A stretch of DNA of 64,000 nt from Branchiostoma lanceolatum (lineage: Eukaryota > Chordata > Leptocardii > Amphioxiformes > Branchiostomatidae): positions 1,912,001 to 1,976,000 of the forward strand of contig NC_089731.1 in assembly GCF_035083965.1 (NCBI RefSeq), read 5' to 3'. Both the position numbers and the translations under genes were made by a program. Below are positions 50,650 through 63,562 of this stretch, in pieces. Below the pieces are notes generated by a model that was not told where the DNA came from, ran no database searches, and saw only the letters and a program-made list of their open reading frames with translations. Each line of letters starts with the position of its first letter. Position 1 is the first letter of the stretch.

Positions 50650-51243
50650 ACAGAGTCTTGAGACGTCCCAGAACAGGTCCCACGTCCTTCGTGGCTCGCC
50701 TGCGATTGGTCGGTCCGTCCGAGCGGGTCTGGAATCCGCGGCGAAACATTCCCCACCTGCGTGGAATCTGCGGAATGCGGGGCGAGCGACACGCAAACAG
50801 GACGTGATGGTTCCAGTGACCTGGGCTGGCTCAAACAGGAAGTGACACGACCCTTGACCCTGACCCAACATTGACATTCCCCCCCCCCCCTTACGTACTG
50901 TTAGCTTGCGTGCGGACAGCATATGGTGTGTGTGCCTGTCGCCTGCGCTTGCCTCTGTTGTACTGTACATGTGTGCGGAGCTGGTATGTCTTTAATACAT
51001 ACATGTACACGCTACATATCATGTTCATTCCTGACCGATTTCTTGTTCTGTGCATGCATGATTTTCGCTGTAATTTCCTCGTGTATATGTATATATACGT
51101 AACCACGTTTTTTGAGCGGTTTTTCTCCTGTTTCGGAATTGCAGATCTTGCGGACATGCTACTGTAAGGTTCATTACTGTCTGACTCTTCCACTGAACAA
51201 ACTCAGTCCAGAATGTTAAAGTTTTCTAAAACAGGGAAGACAG
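50650..51243 (+). promoter_or_regulatory. CpG-dense segment, possible alternative LPP promoter
   Basis: Positions 50660-50830 are strongly enriched in CpG against AT-rich surroundings and contain CGATTGGTCGG, an inverted CCAAT-type box. About 400 bp downstream an ATG at 51213 opens MLKFSKTGKT and ends at a GTGTGT donor (51243) in phase 1. That phase joins exon 54065-54361 in frame. This could be an alternative first exon, but evidence is positional. Confidence 0.35.
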
Positions 51244-54064
51244 GTGTGTATTTTTTATCCACACGTTTCTGTGCGTTTTGTGTAACCTGCACTGTTTTGT
51301 TTGTTTGTCGACGGTTGAGCTAACGCACTCGTTGTGTTTGTGGTTGTTGCGCACTGTGTTGAGTTCCGTTTTTTTAATCACTGAGAAGTATCATGATCTG
51401 TTTTAACGATTCACCCTAATTTGAGTTGCATTTAAAGATTATTTCACCTACCAGTATATGCATTATGTTCAATCAGTTTTTTATGTATATTTTCCTCAGT
51501 CGATATAGATGTACAACATTTTTGTTCTAATTTGTGGACGATGTCTTATCGCCTTGAAGTTTGATTGCCTCGTTGGAATTGTTAGCACGAAACAATCAAC
51601 ATTGATCAAATATTTTTTTCGAAAACTGGGTCAATATTTCAAGACCTGATTTCCCTTAAGATTTGTGCGGTAAGATAGGAATTGAAAATATATACTTCAG
51701 ACGGCGCAGTTTTCATGTTACAGCCTCTGTAATGATTGGAAGCAGTGTTTGAAAATGGAGTTGACCAAAGCCTTGCAAAACAGTTGCATGGTGGCAACAA
51801 TTTCTGAATGAGCGCTGAGGCATTTTTATCCTTCCATTTTCATGCCTCAAACATTTTTGCCACAAAGAAAATCCAAGACCTTGAAAACAAATTCCTGAAG
51901 AGTTAAACTGTAAAGGAACATCTTCCCTCTGTTATTTGGCCACGCTTTCCGAGAAAGGAAATTCCCAAAGTGCTTTGTTTACAGTCGTGGGCAGATCGCT
52001 TGCGGAATAAACAAGGAACACCCGTCACGTCAAATTTGGAAAGACACGGCGAATTTGCAATTGGAGGATCTGTTTAACTTTGAAGCCAGATATCTCCATA
52101 ACATTTAATGTTTCCATGGAAATAAAGGCGCCCTGATGTAGAAGAAAACTTACTCTTCAAATTGACATGTGAAACAGATTCAAGTTCAAGAACAAATTCA
52201 ACTGGATATTCCAAATTCCTGGTGCCTTTCCTAGTGAAAACTGTTTGTACTTCATGTAATAGACCGTAGGAGGAGCCAACACAGTGTGCAAATGTCAAAC
52301 AGTGCCGGTGCTCTAACAAACAGAACAGGGTCCTGCGGTTGTGTAGATCCCTGTACAGCTAACTTGTACTGCTAACTTGTATAGCTAACCTCTGATAACG
52401 CTGGTATAGCCAACCTGTGCTGTTCAAGGTAATACTGTACAGCTAGCTATAGCCTGTGCTGTTGTACTTGTAGGTACCATACAGCTAACCTACACTTGCT
52501 GTAGTGTCAGTCTAACAGTCTAACCCTCTGTGTGTGTTTGTGTCCAGTGGTCTATCCTAACCTAACGAGTGTGCCCCGCCCCCCTCCCCCCTCGGTCTGA
52601 CTCTGCTGTAACTCCCTGCCTCTGCTGCTGACCGCCCCCTTCTCTCTCCCTCTACAGAACACAGTAGAGTAGCCCTGATATAGTCCTACAGGTGTTAAGG
52701 TGGTGGTACGTGTGTGTTACCAGTTTTGAGGTGGTGGTGGTGGGAATATTAATGAGTTGTGCTGTGTTTTACTACATTTTATGATATGTAATTTACGATG
52801 TATGTAATGATTGTATATTGGTAGCCTGGTATCCTTTCCTATTCTAGCTCCCAAGATTGCTTCTCTAGCTAGATACATGTAGATGATATTGGATACCAGG
52901 CAAGTATATTAGGTCACTACAACATTTCTTGTTTCTCAGACTTTTGGATTAAAATTGGAGAAAGAGTCTCAGCAATAATTGGAAAAATGATGAGATTGTG
53001 AGCATGTTACCTAGCAGGAGTAACTCCACATCTTTGAAACTTTGGCTGCTTTTTTGCTCATTTTATTATTTCCGTACATTTTCTGGTCTGAGAGACAAGA
53101 GATGTGAGTGTTACAGTTTTATGATATGTTTAACCTTTAGTTTGCTGAGTCACTTGTACATGTATGACTACACCTGTTTTGAGGTGTGATGTGACTATCA
53201 ACAGGTTAAGAATTATTGGGTCTCTCCTTCAAGGCTTTTGGGATTCCTTGAGCTAAAAAATCGCAAACATTGATCTAGGGCTCAAAGTCAAAATTATTAA
53301 TTTTTCAACATCTGCGGAACATGCACAAGAAATTTGTGACTCACATTCAATAACGATACTGAGTCTGGAATGTTTTTTACCCTGCAAGATTAGACACATG
53401 ATGGAGTTACAGGCTACAGTAACAGTAGCCCCCCCCCCCTGTGCCCTGGGAATTGTGACCATTCCCCCTCCCCAGTTTGATGGATGGGTGTTTATTTCTC
53501 CAGTTTTAGTTACGTCAACAGCTCATCTGTCTTCTCAACAGGTCTTCTCAAGGAAGCCTTCTCTACTGCAGACAAATCTTTCATCCAAAATTGTGATTTT
53601 TTCAGATTCCAAAATCCAACCTCATATCTGACAAGTTTCTGCTAAGTTTAGACACTAACAATCTAAAAGAGAAAGGTAACAATTTTTAATCCAAAAAGAG
53701 CTGTACCAGTTACTGTAAAACTTAAATTTTAAATACAGATCTTAAAATGCTCAAATATGAACCCATCACAAGGTATCTACATGTAGCTTGTATGTCTCCT
53801 TTCCTATGTCTGTTGAGACTTCCAGAAAGGTCCTCAGGCAGTCCACAGTCAGACACTACAAATGTAGTCCCTTCCAAATGGTGACTTGATCTATGCCTAA
53901 GTACCCTGTGCTGTCAGGTACCTATCCCCAGCACACATGTACATGCCTTGAGGGAGAGATCCGTTAGAACAACACGGCCAGGTTTGTGTTGGCTGTACTC
54001 CTGTTACTGCCTCCCCGCTGTGATCACATCTAGAGCCACGTCTTGTCTTCTCTCCAAACTCTAG
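51244..54064. other. LPP intron with minor repeats
   Basis: No further gene is recognised. Positions about 52355-52505 contain loose repeats of AGCTAACCTGT-like units (12-25 bp). A possible short 5-prime UTR exon at 52659-52690 follows CTCTACAG, but it has in-frame stops and is not supported. Confidence 0.4.
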
Positions 54065-54093
54065 CGTCTCAAGAGCAACTCCACAACACCAAG

Positions 54094-57000
54094 ATGTCTT
54101 CCCAGCGTCTGGAGCAGGACAAGGGGTCTCTCACACTCTCCCAACGTCTCGAGCAAGACATGGGGTCTCTCTCGCTCTCCGACAAGTCACGCCTTCCGCC
54201 GACCACCGCGCCGGTGTTCTATTCCTCCGCCGGTAAGAAGTTTGCGCCGGTCGTGGCGCCCAAACCGAAGAAGTCGCAGGTCCAGGCGGCGTACCAGGCC
54301 CAGAGGACGACGGAATATTCGCCAAGCGGTACGGGAGCAAGGACACAGGAGAACTATGCAAGTATGTGGTCGGGTTTTTTTATAACAGTATTTTTTTTCA
54401 TCATTGTTTCCTCTTTTATTGTTGTTTGTCAACAGGAATCATTGTTATATCAAACATTTGAGCATACTACACACTGTGTAGTTCTTGTAACATCTCGGGA
54501 GAAATTTCTCGGGAGAAGTATGTGACCTGTCTTTTTGTTGTTTTTCTACTGCATTCTTTTCATCAGTGTTTCTTCTTTTTCTGTTGTGTGTCATCAGGAG
54601 TTGTTGTTATATCAAACAGGTTAAAGTGTTGAACCATACCCTGCATGTACACACACTACACACGATATTGTAACATCTCAGAAATCAGTCTATTGGATGT
54701 TTGTATAAGTAAAATACAGCGTTAGAGTAGAACTACAACAGAAATTCTCTCAGAGTTTGGTTCCATAGAAGGACTAAAGTTATGGGGAAGGACTGAGCGT
54801 ACCTACATGGGAAAACTGCAAGCTGGTTCGGCTGATGCCTTACAATGAATTTTGTGTGCTGCTTTTCAATATTTCTCCCTGGCTTGATTCAAAGCTACTC
54901 TTTTATCTGTAGTAGATGGGTGTATTTGTAGATGAAAAGGTTTGAAACAAGCTATTCCCATTGTGATATAAAAGAAAGGCAATTCAATTTCAGAATCTTA
55001 AAACTTGTTAATTCTTTACTATATCCTGCTTCTGAGATAAAGCTCTGACAGGTCTAATTTGACACTTGATACCCTCCTTAATTCTCACACTTAGTAACCT
55101 GACACCAATCTTACTTCCCTTAGTAAACAGGCCCAGAAGTAGGGGTCATGTAAGGTCAGACACTTTCAGCACTTCCTCTAGCTCTCACATTATAGTTGTA
55201 ACTTTTGTGTATGTGTCTTAGAAGTTAGTTTGACAGCTATAGAGCTTAGGGTTTTGTCAACATTTATCAATTGGTCTTACCTAAACTAAGAGTTGATTGA
55301 GAATAAGGCAAATGTAGGAATTTTTCAAAGATTCTTTTTCATTGCAACTAGTGCAAGGCGGCTTTCATCCATACTGCATTGTCTATCCGAACTGAAGTAT
55401 GTTATAAGAAAAATATATTTTTGATCAAAATGTTAAGTTCACAGTTTCTCCAGTGAAGTTTTAACTAAAGCAAACTCTAGCATTACCCATACCAGTATCC
55501 AGGGTTAAACTTTGGCTCCAGGATAATTTCAGGAATTCCGGAGCACCATTTGGAAAGTCTCCCACCTTAGTAAACTTGGCCGGAATCCCAGCGAGTAGAA
55601 GGAATGTTAGCCTGGGTGTAAACCTCAGGTCCACATGACTATATATAGTCTGAAACCTTCTCCCAGAAAGCAGTCAGCACAGAGGTTTCTTCTCAAATGT
55701 TCCAATTGACCAGAGACTGTTTGGCAGGGAATTTTTAAAACCCAGCTCTGTTCAATGTAAGAATTAGGTAAAAGGTAAACCAGTCATCCACTTAAATGGT
55801 TGAGCATGATGCATTTTAAACTAAAGTAGTTAGTAGGCTCACGTCTTCAGCCAAGCACACAGGGTCACCCCTACTTCTTTTTGATACATGTAGGTGTGTT
55901 GTTTGCTTTTACATGCAGAGGTTTGATACCTGAGACATGTGACTGACGACTTAACGTCCCCTCTTCTAAGACAGCACTTTTGATGTAAAATCAGTTTGTT
56001 GTGTCCTTAATTATAGTAATTTGGGCCTTTTAACAAGGTAATGTCTAAGCCTTCCAGTCCTCTGAGTACCCATCCTTTTAAGTCCTGAATGTTTGGTTGT
56101 TATTTCCAATGGCTTAACATCCCCTGCATAGGCAATGCTTGAATGTAAAATGAAGTTCATGTGGCCTGTATGATTACTTAAGCTTCAAGATGACTAGGTA
56201 ACGTCTCAGACTTTCAGTCTTCCAACCTGTCCTTTTTGGGACCCGAATGTTTGGTTGGTCTTTCCTGACGTCAAACCGGGGCAAAAGTCAGGTAAATATT
56301 CTCCTGACTGACGCCAGAACGTCTCCACTTCCTTGAGCAGACAGATCCAAGTGTTTGTCAAAGTGTACAACATACACATGGGCCACTTCAGCAGCATGAT
56401 CTGGTTGTTGAAATAAAGAGGTAGAAAATACATGCATGTCGCAATGTAATGCCACCTTGACTTGGCTGCTCTTCAGTATGCCCCGAAGAAGGCTGACAAA
56501 ATGTACATGTATGTTGACTGTTGTTGTATTTTTAGATATCATATCCTGTTTTACTGTTGCAACATGCAGTCAAAACTGCCCAAGAAGACTACTCAAGACA
56601 AGGGACTGGTAAAATGTGGACAGGTGGTCATGATAACCATAGACAGGATTCTTAAAAGAGTCCCATCTAATTTTATATAGCTATGACCCTCTTGTTCTGA
56701 GCAACCATCCCAGTCACAAACCATTTTCCTCAGTCCCTTGGGTGTTTTTGAGACAAACTCTGACTGTATTTGGAGTTCAAAATGTACTGACAACACCTTA
56801 AAAGTATTGCTGACAAAAATCTTGGTGCCTCAAAATGATGGGCAGTCTGATGACCAAAGCTGGTGTGTTATGGCAAAGGGCGGTTATACCGGCTATATAG
56901 ATACAGATACAGATGCTAAGACTTGACGATTTGAGTATCTTTAAAATGGTTGTTTTCCGTAATTAAGAAAGTCTTGTTGCCCTGAAATGGTAGACAGCGG

Positions 57001-60000
57001 TAATGTTGACCACTGCCATGTGTGGGCGAGTCACTTACACCACCTGAAGGGTTCCTCCATCTGTGTCTTGTCATCCACGTCTTCAGACAGACGTCTTAAA
57101 CCCCGCTGATGTCTTAGGCAAAGATCCAAATTCCTTCATGTTTGTCTGTCTTATCACGGCGTCTCGGACCTGCCAAGATTTACATTTGGCTCTCAAGCAT
57201 CTTAGACTTTTGGTGTAAAAAAAGAAAAAGAAATGGGGTAAGGTGTTGACTTTTTAAGTCTACAAAAGGAGGGAGGTCTTGTTTTCACCATGGTGGTCAG
57301 TTTTGTTGGTTGGTTTGTGAACAGCAAGTCAAAAGTTATTGATATTTTCAACGCATGTTTTCTTTTGAGGATTGTTATTCTCAGCTGTGCCAAAGTGAAT
57401 CTAGAGGTGTAGATACATCATAGTATTTGTTAGGATTCTACAGGTAGCACATAGGTGTACTTATAACAGATACTGGTACATCCAGTAACAAAATGATGGG
57501 CAAAACAGAAGTTACTCAACAAGCAACTGGATTCACAGAATTTTCAGTCAGTCCTGACAAAAGCTGAAACGTTTGTTTACAGAATCCATCCAGTTGCTTG
57601 AGTGACTTTTATTTTGCACACAGATACAGGTGTTTTCCTAAAACACGGTGACCCTACATACGTATGTCCATCAGGACAGAGCACTTGTTCCAGCCTGGGT
57701 GATGGGACTGACCTCTGACCCCTGATGGAATGAGCAGAGGTCAGACATGCGACCTTCAGGGGGCTTCTCTAAACTCAGACACTGAACAAACAAACCCAAC
57801 TGTCAGGAATTGGGGGGGGGGGGCTCTTGGCTAGGCAAAAGCTAGGCAGATGGACAGCAGTGACCACTGATAGGTTACTTGAAGTCATGTGACTATGATG
57901 TCATGTAGATCTGCCATATTGTTGCACAAGAACTCAGCTGTCCCTTGTATTATTGATGACCAGTTTGTGTTTTACATGTGTAGTACATGTTTGGGACAGA
58001 GGGACTCTTAGAAGAGTTTTGATAGAGGAGATACCAGTAAACAGACAAACAAACAAACAGTATTACACTACAGAAAATTTAAAAAAAAGGAAGGGGGCAA
58101 CTTTGATTTTGATAGATTAATGACAGAGGAGTTATTGTTTTATATGTGCAGTACATGTTTTGGTAGAGAGGGACCCCCGTATGAGTTCTCATGCAAATTT
58201 TTGATATGGATGTTCCACTGTTTTCAGACTGCTTCAGTCTTCTGATGGCATTTTCCTTTCAAGTCGTTCATTATTGATTTAAAAGCTGTTGATGTCTGGC
58301 CTAAAAAGCCCAAGCTAAATATGGTCCATCTAATTTGGTCAAGCCTTCCCAGCAAGGACATCAAACAAGAAATCTTAGATACAGAAAAATCCCTGCAAAG
58401 TCAAGTGACTATTATAATAGTATAATTTCAAAAATCGCAGCCACCTCAAAAGTATAGATTGTCAATATCGACATCCTCAAATCTTTTGGAATGGGAACAT
58501 AAAATACTAGTAAAAAAGATCAACATATTGTTTACTTGTATTGACATCACAAACAGAATTTAGAGCGACGGTTTATCCGGAGAATACAGGTCTGTATTTG
58601 TGCTTGTAGAATGTCGGAGTCAGAGCCTGACTGGCGCAAAACAGATGGAGTCAAATCTGTGGTATTCCTGGAGTCTCACGTATGGACACCGGTCTGTCCA
58701 TCCCGCCAGCAGCACACAGCCTTCACAACACACTAACACATCAGTCTGTAAAGCACAATTCGATCTAGATGTCTACAAAGATTTAAGAAATGGAAAAAAG
58801 GAGTAGAACAAACCTCTAGATGTGTCCCGCCCTCCCTCTGCATCCCGATGGGTGGTTGGTTCAGAACTGGGCCGGTATGTCACTGTTTGTGGAGCACGAC
58901 CTTTCCTAAAATAAAACCATCCAGAGTTGATGATGAGGACCCAAAAATAAAACAGAGGGCTGAACAAGGGAGGGCCTACAGTTCTGTCTACGTGGACGAT
59001 CGGCAAATCCTTTGATTTTTGCCTGGGATCGCGGAACAGAAGGGCCCATGGCAGGATTCTATTCTCGACAGTTCGCAGGAAGAAGAGGTACGATCTTTGA
59101 AAAGTAGCGCTTTTTTGGGGGATTAATTAGTCTGTGGGGGCTTAGGTTTGCATGTATGAGGTGGGGAGGGGGGTGCTTCAGACAGCTGGGTTATACTGCA
59201 TACGTAGGTTGATGCCTTTAGCGATGGGGTTGATGATATTGTTTAAGATCAAGTGTGCAGCTGCTAAGGCGATGTGTACAAACCTCTGAGGGGGGGGGGG
59301 GCTGAGATAGCAACAAACTGTATGGTTTAGATGGGAGGGAGATTTACAGAGCACAGAGCTACACTTAAGTGTGATGCATAATAGCATGATTTTGTATGTT
59401 AGCTTGTAAGGATGTTCCTGTGATGCACAATGTACTGTTATGTACATGAAAATGTATTCAGGAAGGATCAACAATAATGATAAATGTATATTGTAAAGGG
59501 TGGGAGGAGCAATACAAATATAGATATAGCTGAGCTGAGGGTAGAACTTGATGATTATATATATACAATATACATCCTGGTTTGAAGTCGAGTATCAATT
59601 AACAACAAAATCATTCTAACCCTTGTTTAGCCAATGACAATGACAAGGGGCCTGAATGATTTTGCTGTTAACTTTAGATGTGTGAGAGCAGATTTCTTCT
59701 CTATTTTCATTGGCCAATTTGAGTAGGTTTATGATTTTGGTGGAAATAGTGTGATGATTTTGTTTGAAGTTCATCTGTAAAGAAAATACATGTACCATGA
59801 TCCTGTGTAAATGTTATGCCTTGAAGGGTGATCGGTGTTTGGGAGTGATTTGATATTGTGATGATGTGATGAAAACATGCCAGGGAGACAAGTAAATGCC
59901 TTGACCTCTCAGCCTCAAGCCCAAAAATAACTCACTCATTATCATTATTAAATTTTGATTGTCAAAGGGGTTTTAACACTTTGTTGGTGTGATGACAAAG

Positions 60001-63000
60001 TACAGTGTACAAGAACATGCCCAATAATTTGTACAGACTACTAAACGTTATATCTCTTAGACTAGTCATTAAAATTCTAACAGAGTTCATAGTCATATAT
60101 CGATAGTGTCCAGTTGCAATTTGTCGGATGATTGATTGGCCTGGATGACAAACTGTTATCATGGCCTACACAGGCCAGCACCATGGCCAACATGCCCCCA
60201 AGAAAATTAGCTACCCCCCTCCCTGTTTCCTCAGAGTCAAACTCAGGGGGGGGTCTTGTAAAATTTCAGTAGGGGGCATATTGGCTCTGGAGACAAGGAG
60301 CTGGCCCGTGTAGGTGTAGGTCCTGGAAACAGTCTGGCCTCCAGGCTAGATATTAAGTTCCTGTAATATGGAATTGAATTGAATTGAATTGAATGTCAGC
60401 ATTGTGATTTGGGAATTTCGACAAGTCTATGTAGATCATATGTAGTCCAAACAATGGTGTTAGAAAAGCCTGTGGAACAGGACCTGTCCGGAAGACCTTC
60501 AGGGTGCTGTTGGAGAGGAATGTTGGGTATTTCCCCTATACTTCCCAGTTCTGGTCGCCATGTGTGAACAGGAGACAATGTGACGGTTTTGTCAGTCCTG
60601 AGAATTTCAAGGCTGCTGGCGGAGTTTTGGCAACATTTCCAGATTGTCTCATTTTACGTAGAAACACAATTGTGCATTATCATCATGATTGTCCAGTTTG
60701 CCATGTGTTTTTAGTCAACCAACATTCTAGATTGTCTCATTTATGTAGCAACAAAATTATAGATTTTTCATGTTTCTGATGTTGTTTTTTTCTTTTTACT
60801 AAGTTTTAGTGAACCATCTCATTCTAATTTTTCAAACCTTTTTTGGTTTTAAAACCCTCATTCAGAGCGGGAAATATGCAAACTTTTCAGCAGAATATTA
60901 ACAACATACATTTTATTTTGTATTGTTCAGGACAACTTTGTAGTATGATTACTTTTGAAGCTTATCCTGTGACAGTACCTACCACATGACAATGTTGTTT
61001 TGTGTCCACATACATGTACATGTACGTGGCTCTTACCTCTTGCATCTGCTTGGTTTTTTGTTTTATTTTCGCCGAATCTTGCCTGAATTTCATCATCAGC
61101 TCAGTAGACATAGTGCATCCCATTATTTTTCTGTTCATCTTTTTTTTATGATTTCGGCTCAATAACTCTGTGACTCTCTGTTGTATGCCCCCCCTCCCCC
61201 TTCCCTCCCTTCTCCCTATTATCCATTCCAGGTTACTACTCGACCACCAGACTTTATATCGAAGAAGGAACAGAAGATGACCTTCCCCCACCACCCCCTC
61301 CCGCTTTTGAAGGTCGGAGCGCAAGGAGTATTCCGTCTCGTTTTTCATGTCCTTGTTTTTTCGCCTACAGAAAGTGGTGGTTGCATGGAGAGGTTTGGTG
61401 ACGGCTGACCTTTGACCTACTTACCCAGCATGCCCCAGGCTGTGCATGTCGGCCCATAATTCCCTGCAACGTGCCCCCCGAACAGCTGCACACATTTTAT
61501 GTACTGGACTCCCCTGTTTTAACGTGCACTCTTCTGAAATCACACACACTCGAAAGCACAAAATGGAATGCGCCACTTGAGAACAGTGGTGCTAATTGCA
61601 CTCAAAATGATATCATCGTAACACTTTTTTGTTGTGCAATTTGCGTTATGATTTGAGATTCGTGCACTTAAAACTGAGGAGGTCACAGGAAGTCTCGGCT
61701 GGAAGGGCAAGAGAAGCACCATGGACCAGTTCTGGAAATGGCTTTTGATTTTTTTTTCTTAAATTCGCCTTTTTTATCACTCCGCTGTATTCACTTCTGA
61801 AATCAGTGACTTTTAAATATCCTGAGGAGCTCCCTTTTCAATCATTTTTAAGTGATCAAACTTAGCAAACTGTAGAATAAAAAGTCCATCAACAAAGAAA
61901 CCCGATGAAAGTGTTCCAGGGGAAAAATCATCTCATTTTTGGGACTGGTTCATGTTGGGAGACACATTTACACTGAGTGACATCTGACATTACTTCATGT
62001 TACTGTTAGGTCATCACATTGTTGTCCTTCCGTCTTTTCTTGGAGTTGACTTCGCTGTCTCTGCTCTGAAAAGTAACACTTCTGGACTCTATCTTAAGGG
62101 TGGCATACTACATCTGATACTAGTAATTCTTTCAGTTCTGGCAAAGAAAGTACATATGCCAGTAAAAGAAGGCTGGTAGCTGTTGTCTTTAGGAGAAAAC
62201 TGGACAGCACTAAAATCCATGCAGCAAGTCATTTAAGCTGCAGTTTTGAAAATGATCAACAGGGGGCTCTGTTGAACATAGAGCTCAACCTATCTTTAAC
62301 AATCCACACAAAAATTCCAAAATGTGGGCCCGGATGAACATTGATTATTATGTCCTTTGATAAAGGCCTATCGAATGCTCAAAACATTCATAATATCTCA
62401 TGTATACAACCTTTCTTTATAATTCTTGTCACCAAAAACAAAACAAAACAGGTGAAAACACAAGTTTCTATGTAGAATTTTTGGTCAACACTGTCAGCCC
62501 TTGGTGTAGAGTCCAGAAGCGATCTCTCTGCTGTTACTGTCTTTAACGATGTAACTTTTGTCTCAGCGCCTTTTCTGACTCATCTCTCTGTTTCTTCCAC
62601 TCCATTCCATCCTGTATCACAGCATGCAGTGGGAAAGACCTACACAAACTCTTCCAGTCAAAAATTAAAAAAAAAACTCTTCCTCTTCTACATTTTTCTA
62701 AAAAATATTTTTCTTGCCTCCTTTCCAGGAGCCCAGCCTGCGCGCTACGATGATGATGACTTTCCCCCGCCACCTCCTCCACAAGAGATGACGTCATACT
62801 CCAGTGAGCCGTTGCCCCCGCCTCCGAACGTCGGGGAAGACTCCTTCCCTCCACCGCCTCCAGAAACCTCGTACGCCAAGCGCTCCAACGGCTACGCCGT
62901 GACCAGACCCCAGGACCAGTACACCCCCTCCCCTACGAACCTCCCCTCATCCACCTACTCCCCTTCCCCAGCACAATCGTACTCTCCCCAACCCGCCCGT

Positions 63001-63562
63001 ACCTACACCCCTCCTTCCAGCACTCGCTCCTACTCCCCCACCACCCCCTCCCAGTCCACCTACAACCCCCCTCCTCGCACCTACACCCCTCCTCAGAGCA
63101 ACTACACCCCCCCTCAGAACAACTACACCCCCCCTCAGAACACCTACAACTCCTACAGCCCCACCAGTACCTACTCCTCATCCTCTTCATCCTACTCCAC
63201 CCCTGGGTCGTACAACCGTACAGCCGAAAAATCCATGTCCCAGCCGTACACCCCCCCTCAGAGCAACTACACCCCTCCTCAAAACAACTACACCCCCTCC
63301 ACGGCCGAGAAGTCCATGTCCCAACCGTACACCCCGCCGCAGCAGTCCCGGGGCAACGTGGGGCCCTCGCCGTCGTATTCCTCGCCGAACTCCAACATCC
63401 CATCCTTCAACGTGTCGGTCAACTCACCGGTGGCCAACCCGGCATCACCCCAGCCGCAGAGGTCAGCCGGGGTCACGCTGACGAAGAGCCCAGAAGAGGA
63501 ACTGGACGTTCTGACGAAATGTCTGGTGGACAAGATGGAGAACCCGGAGACAGACTTCTTTG
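54094..63562 (+). CDS. LPP: LPP/zyxin-family LIM protein, N-terminal part
   Basis: Three coding exons are in phase: 54065-54361 (ATG at 54094 in good context, ACCAAGATGT), 61232-61312 and 62729-63562; the gene continues past the window. The first holds KKFAPVVAPKPK, identical to a signature of vertebrate LPP, after a duplicated QRLEQDKGSL unit. The second encodes EEGTEDDLPPPPPPAFEG and is a phase 1-1 cassette. The third has two FPPPP-type motifs for Ena/VASP EVH1 domains (DDDFPPPPPP, DSFPPPPPE) and Tyr/Pro-rich repeats (NYTPPQ). It ends EEELDVLTKCLVDKMENPE and DFFG, matching the LPP sequence just before its first LIM domain. LPP family proteins act at focal adhesions and cell contacts and shuttle to the nucleus. 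TRIP6 or zyxin orthology is less likely. Confidence 0.85.
54358..54670 (+). repeat. Donor-spanning tandem duplication after LPP exon
   Basis: Two units of about 157 bp follow the exon donor at 54361. The second starts near 54514 with AGAAGTATGTG, matching the GCAAGTATGTGG junction, and both share CATCA-TGTTTC, TTGTTATATCAAACA and TTGTAACATCTC blocks. Little coding sequence is included, so this is a weak member of the splice-boundary class. Confidence 0.6.
54671..61231. other. LPP intron with tandem duplications and SINE-like tails
   Basis: No additional coding exon is recognised. Positions about 55930-56260 have tandem units of about 165 bp sharing GAATGTTTGGTTG and a GTCTNAGNCTTTCAGTC-like block. 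Positions 56860-56915 match the repeat at 112-170. Positions 57957-58210 contain a duplication of about 180 bp around AGTACATGTTT. Positions 60360-60397 hold (GAATT)n, a typical non-LTR tail. Poly-G runs occur at 57812-57823 and 59289-59301. Confidence 0.45.
63217..63350 (+). repeat. Coding repeats in the LPP proline-rich exon
   Basis: The unit coding for EKSMSQPYTPPQ occurs twice (about 63223-63261 and 63307-63345), and NYTPPQ-type hexapeptides occur several times from 63090 on. Codon-level similarity between copies is high, indicating recent tandem growth inside the exon without frame loss. Confidence 0.8.

Noticed and set aside
52659-52690. Small exon after CTCTACAG
   Set aside because: Immediate in-frame stops and no family similarity; at most a UTR exon.
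62933-63403. Minus-strand Cys/Gly-rich open frame of 156 residues
   Set aside because: Antisense shadow of the Pro/Tyr-rich LPP exon; composition follows from complementing CCNCCN codons.
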